NCBI RefSeq assembly: GCF_000204645.1
Contig: NC_015422.1
Location: forward strand, 62,001 to 126,000
Source of the DNA: Alicycliphilus denitrificans K601
GTDB lineage: Bacteria; Pseudomonadota; Gammaproteobacteria; Burkholderiales; Burkholderiaceae_C
Direction: 5' to 3'
DNA: 64,000 bases
This document shows positions 8,251-16,502 of this stretch, in pieces. The translations under genes and the position numbers were made by a program. Each line of letters starts with the position of its first letter. Position 1 is the stretch's first letter. The notes beneath the pieces were generated by a model. The model was not told the DNA's origin. It made no database searches and was given only the letters and a program-made list of their open reading frames with translations.

Positions 8251-9030
8251 ATGCGCCTGTCCTGGCCGCTGCCCGCCTTGCTTGCCTGGGGCGTGGCGTG
8301 GCTGCTGCACGCCGTGCTGCAGCCGCGCCTGGGCACCCTGGCGTCGTTGCTGGGCGCCACCGGCGTCGGCGTGCTGGCCAGCCTGTGGGGGCAGAGCTGG
8401 TGGCGCAGGGCGTTGATCGCGCTGGGCTTTCCGCTGTCGCTCGCGCTCACGGGCGCGGCAGGGTTGCCGGCCTGGGCATGGCTGCTGCCGCTGGCCGTGC
8501 TGCTGCTGGTCTACCCCCTGAATGCATGGCGCGACGCGCCTCTGTTCCCCACGCCGCGCGGCGCGCTGCACGGGCTCGACGCCCTGGCGCCGCTGCCGCC
8601 GGGCGCGGCCGTGCTCGACGCGGGCTGTGGCCTGGGCGACGGGTTGCTGGCGCTGCGCGCCGCCTATCCCCGGGCGCGGCTGCACGGGCTGGAATGGAGT
8701 TGGCCACTCGCTCTGCTGTGCCGCCTGCGCTGCCCCTGGGCGCATGTGCGGCGCGGGGACATCTGGGCGGCCGGCTGGGGCGATTACCAGCTGGTGTACG
8801 TGTTCCAGAGGCCCGAAAGCATGGCGCGCGCGGCGGCCAAGGCGCTGGCCGAGATGGCGCCGGGAAGCTGGCTGGTCAGCCTGGCGTTCGAGGTGCCGGG
8901 CCTGGCTGCCTGCGCCCGGCTGCCCGGGTTTGCCGGGCAGGGAGTGTGGATCTACCGTATGGGCGCCAGCGCCGCCGCGCCGCGCGGAGCAACAAAAGAA
9001 TGCGGGGCATCTGCAGATGTAACGCTATGA
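8251..9030 (+). CDS. Membrane-anchored class I SAM-dependent methyltransferase
   Basis: A 259-aa protein with about three hydrophobic segments in residues 1-92 and a class I methyltransferase fold after that; AAVLDAGCGLGDGLLALR from about 119 is SAM motif I. The substrate is unknown; the membrane anchor suggests a lipid, quinone or membrane-protein substrate (inference). It follows parB by 24 bp on the same strand. No clear ribosome-binding site precedes the ATG, so the start could be off by a few codons. Confidence 0.75.
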   Translation: MRLSWPLPALLAWGVAWLLHAVLQPRLGTLASLLGATGVGVLASLWGQSWWRRALIALGFPLSLALTGAAGLPAWAWLLPLAVLLLVYPLNAWRDAPLFPTPRGALHGLDALAPLPPGAAVLDAGCGLGDGLLALRAAYPRARLHGLEWSWPLALLCRLRCPWAHVRRGDIWAAGWGDYQLVYVFQRPESMARAAAKALAEMAPGSWLVSLAFEVPGLAACARLPGFAGQGVWIYRMGASAAAPRGATKECGASADVTL

Positions 9031-9089
9031 TTTCACGCAATTCAACCGCGCTTATCGAACCATTCACCGTGATAGAGAGGAAGGAAACC

Positions 9090-10130
9090 ATGTCCCGCAA
9101 AACCCTGTCCCTGCTGGCGGCCGCCTGCGCCGTCGTCGCCCTTGCCGGATGCGAAACCACCAATATGAAGATGGGGAGCCAGGATGCCAAGACCGTGGCC
9201 ACCGGCGCGGCTGCGGGAGGCAGCGCCGCCAATGAGAGCAGCCAGCTCGAACGCTGCCAGTCGCCGCTGGGCACGGTGTCGCTGGTCGAGAACCAGGACG
9301 CCGGCTGGTACACCATCCTGCGCAACGAATACAAGCTGCCGCCCACGGCCAACCTGCTGCGCCTGCTGATCCAGCAGTCCAACTGCTTCGTCGTGGTGGA
9401 GCGCGGCGCGGCCGGCATGCGCGCCATGGACCGCGAGCGCCAGCTCATGGGCTCGGGTGAGATGCGCGGCGGCAGCAATTTCGGCAAGGGCCAGATGGTG
9501 GCCTCCGACTATGGCCTGTCGCCCGAAATCATCTTCAGCAACAACGATGCCGGTGGCGTGGGCGGTGCGCTGGGCGGCCTGATCGGCGGCGGCAGGGGGC
9601 GTGCGCTGGCGGCCATCGGCGGCAGCCTCAAGACGCGCGAGGCCAGCGCCATGCTGACTCTGGTGGACAACCGTTCGGGCGTGCAGGTGGCGGCCTCCGA
9701 GGGCAGCGCCTCCAAGAGCGACTTCGCCGGCTTCGGCGGCATCTTCGGCGGCAGCGCCGGCGGCGGCCTGGGCGGCTACCAGAACACGGCCCAGGGCAAG
9801 GTGATCACGGCTGCGTTCATGGACGCCTACAACCAGATGGTCGTGGCGCTGCGCAACTACAAGGCGCAGAGCGTGCAGGGCCAGGGCCTGGGCGGCGGCG
9901 GCAAGCTGGGCGTGGACGGTGGTGCCGCACCGTCGCAGACCAAGGCCGGCGCGGCCATGTCCGTGCGCGAGGCGCAGGAGCGCCTGAACGCCCTGGGCTA
10001 CAACGTGGGTACGCCCGACGGCTCCGCTGGCCCGAAGACGGCCCGCGCGCTGCGCGAGTTCCAGCAGCAGCAGGGCCTGCCCGTGACGGGCCGTCTGGAC
10101 GCGGCCACAGCCGGCGCGCTGTCGCGCTGA
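9090..10130 (+). CDS. CsgG/HfaB-like lipoprotein with C-terminal peptidoglycan-binding domain
   Basis: A 346-aa envelope lipoprotein. The lipobox LAGC ends at Cys21 after a short hydrophobic signal. The middle (about 60-265) resembles the CsgG/HfaB curli-secretion/holdfast-anchor type, with LPPTANLLRLLIQQSNCFVVVERG, a glycine-rich stretch (GGVGGALGGLIGGG), and VITAAFMDAYNQMV. The C-terminus (about 290-346) is a PG_binding_1 repeat with QERLNALGYNVGTPDG and LREFQQQQGLPVTG. It would be an outer-membrane anchor that also contacts peptidoglycan. SD AAGGAA precedes the ATG. A strong terminator follows at 10158. The fusion with a peptidoglycan-binding module is a notable architecture. Confidence 0.85.
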   Translation: MSRKTLSLLAAACAVVALAGCETTNMKMGSQDAKTVATGAAAGGSAANESSQLERCQSPLGTVSLVENQDAGWYTILRNEYKLPPTANLLRLLIQQSNCFVVVERGAAGMRAMDRERQLMGSGEMRGGSNFGKGQMVASDYGLSPEIIFSNNDAGGVGGALGGLIGGGRGRALAAIGGSLKTREASAMLTLVDNRSGVQVAASEGSASKSDFAGFGGIFGGSAGGGLGGYQNTAQGKVITAAFMDAYNQMVVALRNYKAQSVQGQGLGGGGKLGVDGGAAPSQTKAGAAMSVREAQERLNALGYNVGTPDGSAGPKTARALREFQQQQGLPVTGRLDAATAGALSR

Positions 10131-10157
10131 ACCGGGATCATTTCCCGCATGCGAGGC

Positions 10158-10182
10158 AAAAGCGGCCCCCGGGCCGCTTTTT
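10158..10182 (+). terminator. Rho-independent terminator after the lipoprotein gene
   Basis: AAAAGCGGCCC, two-base loop, GGGCCGCTTTTT: an 11-bp stem ending in a T run, 27 bp after the stop codon. Because the stem begins with an A run it could also work on the opposite strand for the AraC gene. Confidence 0.85.
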
Positions 10183-10209
10183 GCTTGTGCGCCGCCGGCC
10201 GCCCGTGGT

Positions 10210-11115
10210 TCATGCCCCCAGGAACCGCCCCGGCGCCAGTCCCACGGTGCGGCGCACCATGGCGCTGAAGGCACTGGGGCTGTTGTAGCCCAGCTCGGCC
10301 GCGATCTGGTTGATGGGCCGGCGGCCCGCGGCCAGAGCCACGGCGCGCGCCAGGATGACCTGCTGGCGCCACTGCGTGAAGGTGCTGGAGAGCTCCTGGC
10401 GGAACAGGCGCGCCACCGTGCGCGGGCTCGCGCCCGTGTCGCGCGCCCAGTCGGCCAACGTCTCGTGGCGCGTGGGGTCGGCGATCACCGCCTCGCACAG
10501 GTGGCGCAGGCGCTTGTCGCGCGGCAGGTCCACGCCCAGGCGCACGCTGCTGGCGCGGCGCAGCTCGTCGAGGATCAGCGCGCTCAGGTGGCGCTCGCGG
10601 TGGAGCAGCTCGGGTGGCAGCGGCGGGGCGTCGTCGGGCTCGGAGGGCATCTCGCGCACCAGGGCGCGCAGCAGGTCGGACACCTCCAGCACGCGGCACT
10701 GGCGCCAGGGTTCCTCCTGCGCGCGCGCCACGCCCGGGCCGCAGCGCCCGGGCGGCTGGTGGAAGTACAGCGTGCGCAGGTCGGCGTCCTCCACCATGGT
10801 CACGGCGTGCTCCACGCCGGGCGGGATCCACAGCGCGCGCGAGGGTGGCACGATGTAGGCACCGTCCGGTACCGTCAGGCGCAGCACGCCCGTGGTGGAG
10901 ATGGCCACCTGCGCCCAGGGGTGGCTGTGCGGCCGCACCTGCGTGTCGGCGCGCAGCTCGCGGTGCTTGGCGCGCACGGGTCGCGCGCGGCTGGGCACGA
11001 ACAGATGGGGCGTGAGCGACTCCACGTACGACAGCACGCGCGCCGCCCGCGGCGCATGGGCAGGGGCGGCCTGCGCATCGGCGTGGCCGGGTGGCGGGGC
11101 GGCGTGAATTGGCAT
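10210..11115 (-). CDS. AraC-family transcriptional regulator
   Basis: About 301 aa. The N-terminal cupin sensor (about 40-150) has HSHPWAQVAISTTGVL and WIPPGVEH; the C-terminus carries the two AraC HTHs, LADWARDTGASPRTVARLFR and INQIAAELGYNSPSAFSAMV. The ATG at 11115 is used; a GTG two codons upstream (11121) is possible. It is divergent from an MFS transporter gene 59 bp away and is the obvious candidate to control it. Effector unknown. Confidence 0.92.
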   Translation of the reverse strand: MPIHAAPPPGHADAQAAPAHAPRAARVLSYVESLTPHLFVPSRARPVRAKHRELRADTQVRPHSHPWAQVAISTTGVLRLTVPDGAYIVPPSRALWIPPGVEHAVTMVEDADLRTLYFHQPPGRCGPGVARAQEEPWRQCRVLEVSDLLRALVREMPSEPDDAPPLPPELLHRERHLSALILDELRRASSVRLGVDLPRDKRLRHLCEAVIADPTRHETLADWARDTGASPRTVARLFRQELSSTFTQWRQQVILARAVALAAGRRPINQIAAELGYNSPSAFSAMVRRTVGLAPGRFLGA

Positions 11116-11174
11116 GATCACGACAGTAATTGGCTGTCTATCGTATATCGGTCTTGCGCGCCTTGCCTAACATC

Positions 11175-12440
11175 ATGCCCATGACGACCGCCGCCACCCC
11201 CTCCCTGCGCCAGGACGTGCGCACCATCGGCCTCATAGGCCTCGCGCATGGCTCCTCGCATTTCTTCCACATGCTGCTGCCGCCGTTGTTCCCGTTCCTG
11301 ATCAAGGACTTCGGCTACAGCTATTCCGAGCTGGGCCTGCTGCTGTCGGTGTTCTTCGTGGTCTCGGGCACGGGGCAGGCGCTGTCGGGCTTCCTGGTGG
11401 ATAAGGTGGGCGCCCGCCCGGTGCTGTTCGCCGCGCTGTCCAGCTTCGCCGCGGCGGGCCTGGTGGCGGGCAGCGCCGGCGGCTATGCGGGCCTGGTGCT
11501 GGCGGCCGTGCTGGCGGGGCTGGGCAATGCGCCGTTCCACCCGGTGGACTTCACCATCCTCAACAAGCGCGTGTCGCCCCAGCGCCTGGGCCACGGCTTT
11601 TCGGTGCATGGCATCTCGGGCAACCTGGGCTGGGCCACGGCGCCCGTGTTCATGGCCGGTATCGCCACGGCCACGGGCTCCTGGCGCATGGCCTGCCTGG
11701 GCGGCGCCGCGCTGGCGCTGCTGGTGCTGGCCATCATGGTGTGGAACCGCGACGCGCTCGACGACCGCCAGGGCGCCTGGGCGCACCAGGCGGCCAAGGG
11801 CGCTGTTGGCGCCGCGGCCGTGCAGGAGCACCCCATGGCCTTCCTCAGGCTGCCTGCCGTGTGGCTGTGCTTCTCGTTCTTCTTCTGGAGCACCTGCTCG
11901 CTCAGCGCCATCCAGAGCTTTGCCGCCCCGTCGCTGCAGCGCATGTACGACATGCCGCTGTCGCTCACGACCATGGTCGTCACCGGCTACATGCTGTGCG
12001 GCGCCATGGGCATGGTGCTGGGTGGCTTCCTCGTGGGTCGCGTGGAGCGGCTGGAGAAGACCATCAGCGTGTGCCTGCTGGCGTCGGCCACGCTGCTCAC
12101 GCTGGTGGGGTTGGGCGTGCTGCCGGGCATGGTGGCGCTGGCCGTGGCGTCGCTCGCGGGCATGGGCATCGGCATCGCCGGCCCCTCGCGCGACATGCTC
12201 ATCAAGCGCGCCGCGCCGCCCGGCGCCACGGGGCGCGTGTACGGCACGGTGTATTCGGGGCTGGACCTGGGCTTCAGCCTGGCCGCCCCGGTCTTCGGCG
12301 CGATGCTGGACGCGCAGATGAACGCCGGCATCTTCTACGGCTCGGCCCTGGCACTGGTGCTCAGCGTGGTGTCGGCGGGTTTCGTGGGGGTGGGCGTGGC
12401 TGCGCGGCGGATGCAGGCCGTCGCGCAGTCGGCGGCGTGA
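11175..12440 (+). CDS. MFS transporter (fosmidomycin-resistance/Fsr-like)
   Basis: About 421 aa with twelve predicted membrane helices. The first helix region HGSSHFFHMLLPPLFPFLIKD (HGSSHFFHMLLPP then LFPFLIKD) and the cytoplasmic loop SGFLVDKVGARPV match the Fsr-type branch of the major facilitator superfamily, whose members export antimicrobials or small organic compounds. ATGs at 11175 and 11181 are both possible. Divergent from an AraC regulator. The substrate is not evident. Confidence 0.88.
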   Translation: MPMTTAATPSLRQDVRTIGLIGLAHGSSHFFHMLLPPLFPFLIKDFGYSYSELGLLLSVFFVVSGTGQALSGFLVDKVGARPVLFAALSSFAAAGLVAGSAGGYAGLVLAAVLAGLGNAPFHPVDFTILNKRVSPQRLGHGFSVHGISGNLGWATAPVFMAGIATATGSWRMACLGGAALALLVLAIMVWNRDALDDRQGAWAHQAAKGAVGAAAVQEHPMAFLRLPAVWLCFSFFFWSTCSLSAIQSFAAPSLQRMYDMPLSLTTMVVTGYMLCGAMGMVLGGFLVGRVERLEKTISVCLLASATLLTLVGLGVLPGMVALAVASLAGMGIGIAGPSRDMLIKRAAPPGATGRVYGTVYSGLDLGFSLAAPVFGAMLDAQMNAGIFYGSALALVLSVVSAGFVGVGVAARRMQAVAQSAA

Positions 12441-12441
12441 C

Positions 12442-13251
12442 TCAGGCGTTCCGGTAGGCCATCGGCGTCTCGGGCACGGGATAGCCGGCGGCGCCGAAGG
12501 TCTCGACGATGGCCTTGTTCGTGTCGAAGTACACCTGCCAGTAGTGGTCGGTGTGGGTGTAGGGGCGCACGCACAGCTTGGGGCCTTCGGGGGTGAATTC
12601 CAGGATCTCGATGTCCGGCGCCGGCTCGGTCGCCACGTTGGGGATGGCGGAGATCACCGGCTTGAGGCGCGCTATGGCGTCCAGCGGGCTCACGCTGTTG
12701 GCCACTTTGGCCACGCAGTCCACGCGGCGCACCGGCAGGGCACTGAAGTTCTGGATGTTGTCTCCGAAGATCTTGCCGTTGCCCACCACGGTCATCACGT
12801 TGTCGGGCGTGGTCAGCGTTGTGGCGAACAGGCCTAGCTCCGTCACCGTGCCCACCATGCCGCCGGCGCTGATGAAGTCGCCCACCTTGTAGGGCCGCAG
12901 CACCTGCATGAAGACGCCCGCGGCAAAGTTGCCCAGCATGCCGCTCCAGGCCGCGCCGATGGCCAGGCCGGCGCCCGCCAGCAGCGCGGCGAACGAAGTC
13001 GTCTTGACGCCGAAGATGTCCAGGATCGCCAGGATCAGGATGATGTTCAGCAGCACGCCGGTGATGGACTTCAGGTAGTGCGCCAGCGTCGTGTCGATCT
13101 TGCCGCCGCGTTGCAGCAGCTTGCCCATCAGGCTGACGGCCAGGCTGATCAGCCATCGACCGATGATCCAGGCAGCGATGGCGGTGGCCAGCTTGATCGC
13201 GAAATCGGTGCCCTGTGTGCTCAGGAAGTGCCAGATGTCGGTGGTGTTCAT
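12442..13251 (-). CDS. mscS: Small-conductance mechanosensitive channel MscS
   Basis: A 269-aa inner-membrane channel that opens on membrane tension and releases osmolytes. Three membrane helices occupy about 15-115; the pore-lining TM3 is AALLAGAGLAIGAAWSGMLG followed by NFAAGVFMQVLRPYKVGDFI, the MscS signature. The C-terminal cytoplasmic beta/alpha-beta cage follows. The start at 13251 gives the normal MscS length. It is convergent with the MFS gene with a 1-bp gap. Confidence 0.93.
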   Translation of the reverse strand: MNTTDIWHFLSTQGTDFAIKLATAIAAWIIGRWLISLAVSLMGKLLQRGGKIDTTLAHYLKSITGVLLNIILILAILDIFGVKTTSFAALLAGAGLAIGAAWSGMLGNFAAGVFMQVLRPYKVGDFISAGGMVGTVTELGLFATTLTTPDNVMTVVGNGKIFGDNIQNFSALPVRRVDCVAKVANSVSPLDAIARLKPVISAIPNVATEPAPDIEILEFTPEGPKLCVRPYTHTDHYWQVYFDTNKAIVETFGAAGYPVPETPMAYRNA

Positions 13252-13371
13252 GGTCGCTCCGGGGAATGTGAAACCGTTTCAGAGTAACGCAATCCCCGGG
13301 AACCGCAATGTGAATCATCGTGAGCCGCGATGGCCGTGCCCATGTCCGGGCCCGCGGCTACGCGGCGCACG

Positions 13372-13438
13372 GTTTTGCAAGAAAAGGCCTCCAACGCCCT
13401 GTGCATGGGCGCTATAAGCTACTGAATTGGTAGCTTTC
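13372..13438 (-). repeat. Dispersed repeat, copy R2
   Basis: Minus-strand copy between mscS and the FAD-linked dehydrogenase gene. The hairpin core is AGCGCCC ... GGGCGTT instead of GCGCTTG ... CAAGCGC, so both arms have changed together and pairing is kept. It is followed by GGAGGCC and a TTTT tract as in the other copies. Confidence 0.7.
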
Positions 13439-13449
13439 CCGGCGCCGAC

Positions 13450-14874
13450 TCACAGCGCGAAGATCTTCCCCGGGTTCAGGATGTTCTTCGGGTCCAGCGC
13501 CCGCTTGATGGCGCGCATCATGTCCACTGCGCCCGCGCCCGTTTCGTCCACCAGGAAGCCCATCTTGTGCACGCCCACGCCGTGCTCGCCCGTGCAGGTG
13601 CCGCCCATGGACAGGGCGCGCGCCACGAGCCGGTGGTTGAGCTGTTCGGCGCGCTCGCGCTCCTCGGGCACGGCGGGGTTGATCAGGTAGCCGAAGTGGA
13701 AGTTGCCGTCGCCCACGTGGCCGACGAGGAAGTAGGGGATGCCGCTGGCGTCGGCCTCGTCTACCGAGGCGAGCAGGCAGTCGGCCAGGCGGCTGATGGG
13801 CACGCAGGTGTCGGTGCTGATGGCCTTGCAGCCCGGGCGGCTCTGCACGGCGGCGAAGTAGGCGTTGTGCCGCGCGGTCCACAGGCGCGTGCGCTCCTCG
13901 GGCGTGCTGGCCCACTCGAAGGCCTGGCCGCCGAACTCGCTGGCGATGCCCTGCACCGTCTCGGCCTGCTCCTGCACGCTGGCGGCCGAGCCGTGGAACT
14001 CCATGAGCAGCATGGGCTCCTCGCGCAAGGCCAGCCTGCTGTGCGCGTTGACCATGCGCACGCTGTTGGCGTCGATGAGCTCCACGCGCGCGATGGGCAC
14101 GCCCAGCTGTATGGTCTGAATGACGGTGCGCACGGCGGCCTCGATGCTGGGGAACGAGCAGATGGCCGCGCTCACCGCCTCGGGCAGCGGGTACAGGCGC
14201 ACGGTGACCTCGGTGAAGATGCCCAGCGTGCCTTCGCTGCCCACCATCAGGCGCGTCAGGTCGTAGCCGGCGCTGCTTTTCTTGGCGCGCGTGCCGGTGC
14301 GGATCACGTCACCGTTGGCGGTGACGACTTCGAGCGCCAGCACGTTCTCGCGCATGGTGCCGTAGCGCACGGCGTTGGTGCCGCTGGCGCGCGTGGCGGC
14401 CATGCCGCCGATGCTGGCGTCGGCGCCGGGGTCGATGGGGAAGAACAGGCCCGTGTCCTTGATGGCCTCGTTCAGCGCCTTGCGCGTGATGCCGGGCTGC
14501 ACGGTGACGGTGAGGTCGTCGGCGTCGATGGACAGCACCTTGTTCATGCGGCCCACGTCGATGCTGATGCCACCCTGCACGGCCAGCAGGTGGCCTTCGA
14601 GCGAGGAGCCCGCGCCGTAGGCGATCACCGGCACCTCGTGCTGCGCGGCCAGGCGCATGGCGTCCTGCACGTCCTGCGTGCTCTCGGCGAACACCACGGC
14701 CGCGGGCGGCGGCGCCTGGATCGAACCCTCGTCGCGCCCGTGCTGCTCGCGCACGGCCTGGGCCGTGGATAACTGCGCGCCGAACCGCTGGGACAGCGCG
14801 TCCAGCAGGGCCTGGGGCACGGGGCGCGGGTCTATCCGGGGCTGCAACTGGGCGGCGTGGGCAGGGGCGTTCAT
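13450..14874 (-). CDS. FAD-linked D-2-hydroxyacid dehydrogenase (D-lactate/glycolate oxidase type)
   Basis: A 474-aa flavoprotein of the LDHD/GlcD group. The PCMH FAD-binding domain spans about 55-235 (GAGSSLEGH, DPGADASIGGMAATRASGTNAVRYG quoted in parts: DPGADASIGGMA then TRASGTNAVRYG), and the FAD-oxidase C-terminal domain about 240-474 has VGHVGDGNFHFG and GTCTGEHGVGVHKMGFL, whose histidines bind metal and substrate. It would oxidise D-lactate or a related 2-hydroxy acid to the keto acid, passing electrons to the respiratory chain. It appears to be a single-gene unit. Confidence 0.92.
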   Translation of the reverse strand: MNAPAHAAQLQPRIDPRPVPQALLDALSQRFGAQLSTAQAVREQHGRDEGSIQAPPPAAVVFAESTQDVQDAMRLAAQHEVPVIAYGAGSSLEGHLLAVQGGISIDVGRMNKVLSIDADDLTVTVQPGITRKALNEAIKDTGLFFPIDPGADASIGGMAATRASGTNAVRYGTMRENVLALEVVTANGDVIRTGTRAKKSSAGYDLTRLMVGSEGTLGIFTEVTVRLYPLPEAVSAAICSFPSIEAAVRTVIQTIQLGVPIARVELIDANSVRMVNAHSRLALREEPMLLMEFHGSAASVQEQAETVQGIASEFGGQAFEWASTPEERTRLWTARHNAYFAAVQSRPGCKAISTDTCVPISRLADCLLASVDEADASGIPYFLVGHVGDGNFHFGYLINPAVPEERERAEQLNHRLVARALSMGGTCTGEHGVGVHKMGFLVDETGAGAVDMMRAIKRALDPKNILNPGKIFAL

Positions 14875-14967
14875 GGGGGCTTCTCCGGTCGTGGCAGGGC
14901 GACCATTCTAGAAGTCCGCCCGCAGCCGTGGGTGCCGGGCCCGCGCCAGTAGCGCAGCCAGTGTGGA

Positions 14968-15204
14968 TCAGGACCGGGTGCCGGCAGCGTGCCTGGCGGC
15001 GGCGGGCCTGGCGCTGCCGCCCGGGGCGGCGTTGGGTTCGGGCGGGGTGCGGCTGGGGCCGGCCTGGTATCTCGCCTGCGCGGCAGGGGAGGGCGAGGAG
15101 GTCTGGGCCTGCGCCAGTGCGCCGCCCACGGTCAGCGCGGCGAACAGCATCACGCTGCGGGCATCGAACGAGGAGAGGGGGCGTCGTTGCTGTGTTTGGG
15201 GCAT
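14968..15204 (-). CDS. Small exported protein of unknown function
   Basis: A 78-aa reading frame with a plausible signal peptide (SVMLFAALTVGGALAQA, cleavage after AQA at about residue 33), leaving a short Pro/Ala-rich tail. ACGGAG lies upstream of the ATG at 15204. I do not recognise it; support is the signal-like segment and the otherwise empty gap. It could be spurious in such GC-rich DNA. Confidence 0.45.
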   Translation of the reverse strand: MPQTQQRRPLSSFDARSVMLFAALTVGGALAQAQTSSPSPAAQARYQAGPSRTPPEPNAAPGGSARPAAARHAAGTRS

Positions 15205-15361
15205 CGATTCGGTCTCCGTGAAGAAGTGGAACAGGCGTGCATTGCACCGCAGCAGGCGCCGCGTGGGCCAGCACTTTTGCCCGCTGTTGCCCTGCTCAAC
15301 AATTGCGCCGCGGATGTAACGCACAATCGTCGCCCCGGCCCCGAATCAGGAGGAATGCGCT

Positions 15362-15937
15362 ATGGGAAACAGACTGACACAGATCGCAACGCGCACCGGC
15401 GACGACGGCACCACCGGCCTGGGCGACAACACGCGCGTGTCCAAGGCCAGCGGCCGCCCGCATGCCATGGGCGACGTGGACGAGCTCAACTCCCACATCG
15501 GCCTGCTGCTGTGCGAGCCCATGCCGCAGGACGTGCGCGAACTGCTGATCGACGTGCAGCACCAGCTGTTCAACCTGGGCGGCGAGCTGTGCATGCCCGG
15601 CTACGAGCTGCTCAAGGACGATGCGCTGCTGCAGCTGGACAACGCGCTGGCGCGCTACAACGCCGAGCTGCCGCGGCTGCAGGAGTTCATCCTGCCCGCG
15701 GGCACGCGCGCGGCCTGCCAGGCCCATGTGTGCCGCACGGTGGCGCGCCGCGCCGAGCGCGCCGTGGTCGCTCTGCAGCAGGCCGAGACCATGCGCGCCG
15801 CGCCGCGCCAGTACCTGAACCGCCTGTCCGACCTGCTGTTCGTGCTCTCGCGCGTGCTCAACCGCATGGACGGCGGCAACGAGGTGTACTGGAAGAGCGA
15901 GCGCCTGGCGCGGCAGGCGGATGATGCTACTGAATAG
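15362..15937 (+). CDS. PduO-type cob(I)alamin adenosyltransferase
   Basis: A 191-aa corrinoid adenosyltransferase that moves the 5'-deoxyadenosyl group of ATP to cob(I)alamin. The N-terminal ATP-binding loop TRTGDDGTTGLGDNTRVSK (about 9-27), CRTVARRAERAVV and YLNRLSDLLFVLSRVLNR (about 156-173) are the family blocks. AGGAGG sits eight bases before the ATG. The last codons and the stop overlap repeat R3. It fits a cell that uses adenosylcobalamin; the metH module at 56.3 kb uses the methyl form. Confidence 0.95.
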   Translation: MGNRLTQIATRTGDDGTTGLGDNTRVSKASGRPHAMGDVDELNSHIGLLLCEPMPQDVRELLIDVQHQLFNLGGELCMPGYELLKDDALLQLDNALARYNAELPRLQEFILPAGTRAACQAHVCRTVARRAERAVVALQQAETMRAAPRQYLNRLSDLLFVLSRVLNRMDGGNEVYWKSERLARQADDATE

Positions 15938-15990
15938 ATAGCTTCTGGCGCTTGCTGAGCAAGCGCCGAGGCCCGAAATGGCTTGAAAAG
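15926..15990 (+). repeat. Dispersed repeat, copy R3 (best hairpin)
   Basis: Contains GGCGCTTGC TGA GCAAGCGCC, a perfect 9-bp stem with a 3-nt loop, followed by GAGGCC and GGCTTGAAAA. It overlaps the last codons of the adenosyltransferase gene, supplying its stop codon. Confidence 0.8.
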
Positions 15991-15997
15991 GACCTGC

Positions 15998-16420
15998 CTA
16001 CCTCGGCTGCAGCACCGCCATGGTGATGCGCGAGACGCAGGTCAGCTGGCCCTCGTCATTGACCATGTCGATCTGCCACACCTGCGTGGACTTTCCGATA
16101 TGCACCGGCCGCGCCGTGCCCGTGACCCAGCCGCTGCTGGTGGCGCGTATGTGGTTGGCGTTGATGTCCAGGCCCACGACGCGGTGGTCCGGCGGGCAGG
16201 CGTTGGCGGCGCCCATGGAGCCCAGCGTCTCGGCCAGCACCACGCTCACGCCGCCGTGCAGGATGCCGTAGGGCTGGCGCGTGCGCTCGTCCACGGGCAC
16301 GCGGGCGCGCAGGAAATCGTCGCCCACCTCCAGGAACTCTATGCCCAGGTGGCTGATGGCGGTGTGGGCGGTGTGGGCGTTGACGGACGCCAGTGAGATG
16401 GGTGTCTTCCAGATGGACAT
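15998..16420 (-). CDS. Hotdog-fold acyl-CoA thioesterase (PaaI/YbdB-like)
   Basis: A 140-aa single hotdog domain. QPYGILHGGVSVVLAETLGS (about 49-68) carries the HGG motif and the catalytic Glu on the central helix. It would hydrolyse an aryl- or acyl-CoA; EntH/MenI/PaaI relatives are the comparison set. It ends 8 bp after repeat R3 and is 82 bp downstream of the acetyl-CoA hydrolase/transferase gene on the same strand. Confidence 0.9.
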   Translation of the reverse strand: MSIWKTPISLASVNAHTAHTAISHLGIEFLEVGDDFLRARVPVDERTRQPYGILHGGVSVVLAETLGSMGAANACPPDHRVVGLDINANHIRATSSGWVTGTARPVHIGKSTQVWQIDMVNDEGQLTCVSRITMAVLQPR

Positions 16421-16502
16421 GGCTTGCGAACGGCGATGACGGCGAAGCCGCCATCATGCCCGCTGTCGCCCGCGCGTGCAGCGCGTGGGCGACAGCGCCG
16501 CA

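Noticed and set aside
6847..8745. 632-codon minus-strand frame opposite parB
   Set aside because: Antisense shadow of parB and neighbours; low-complexity composition.
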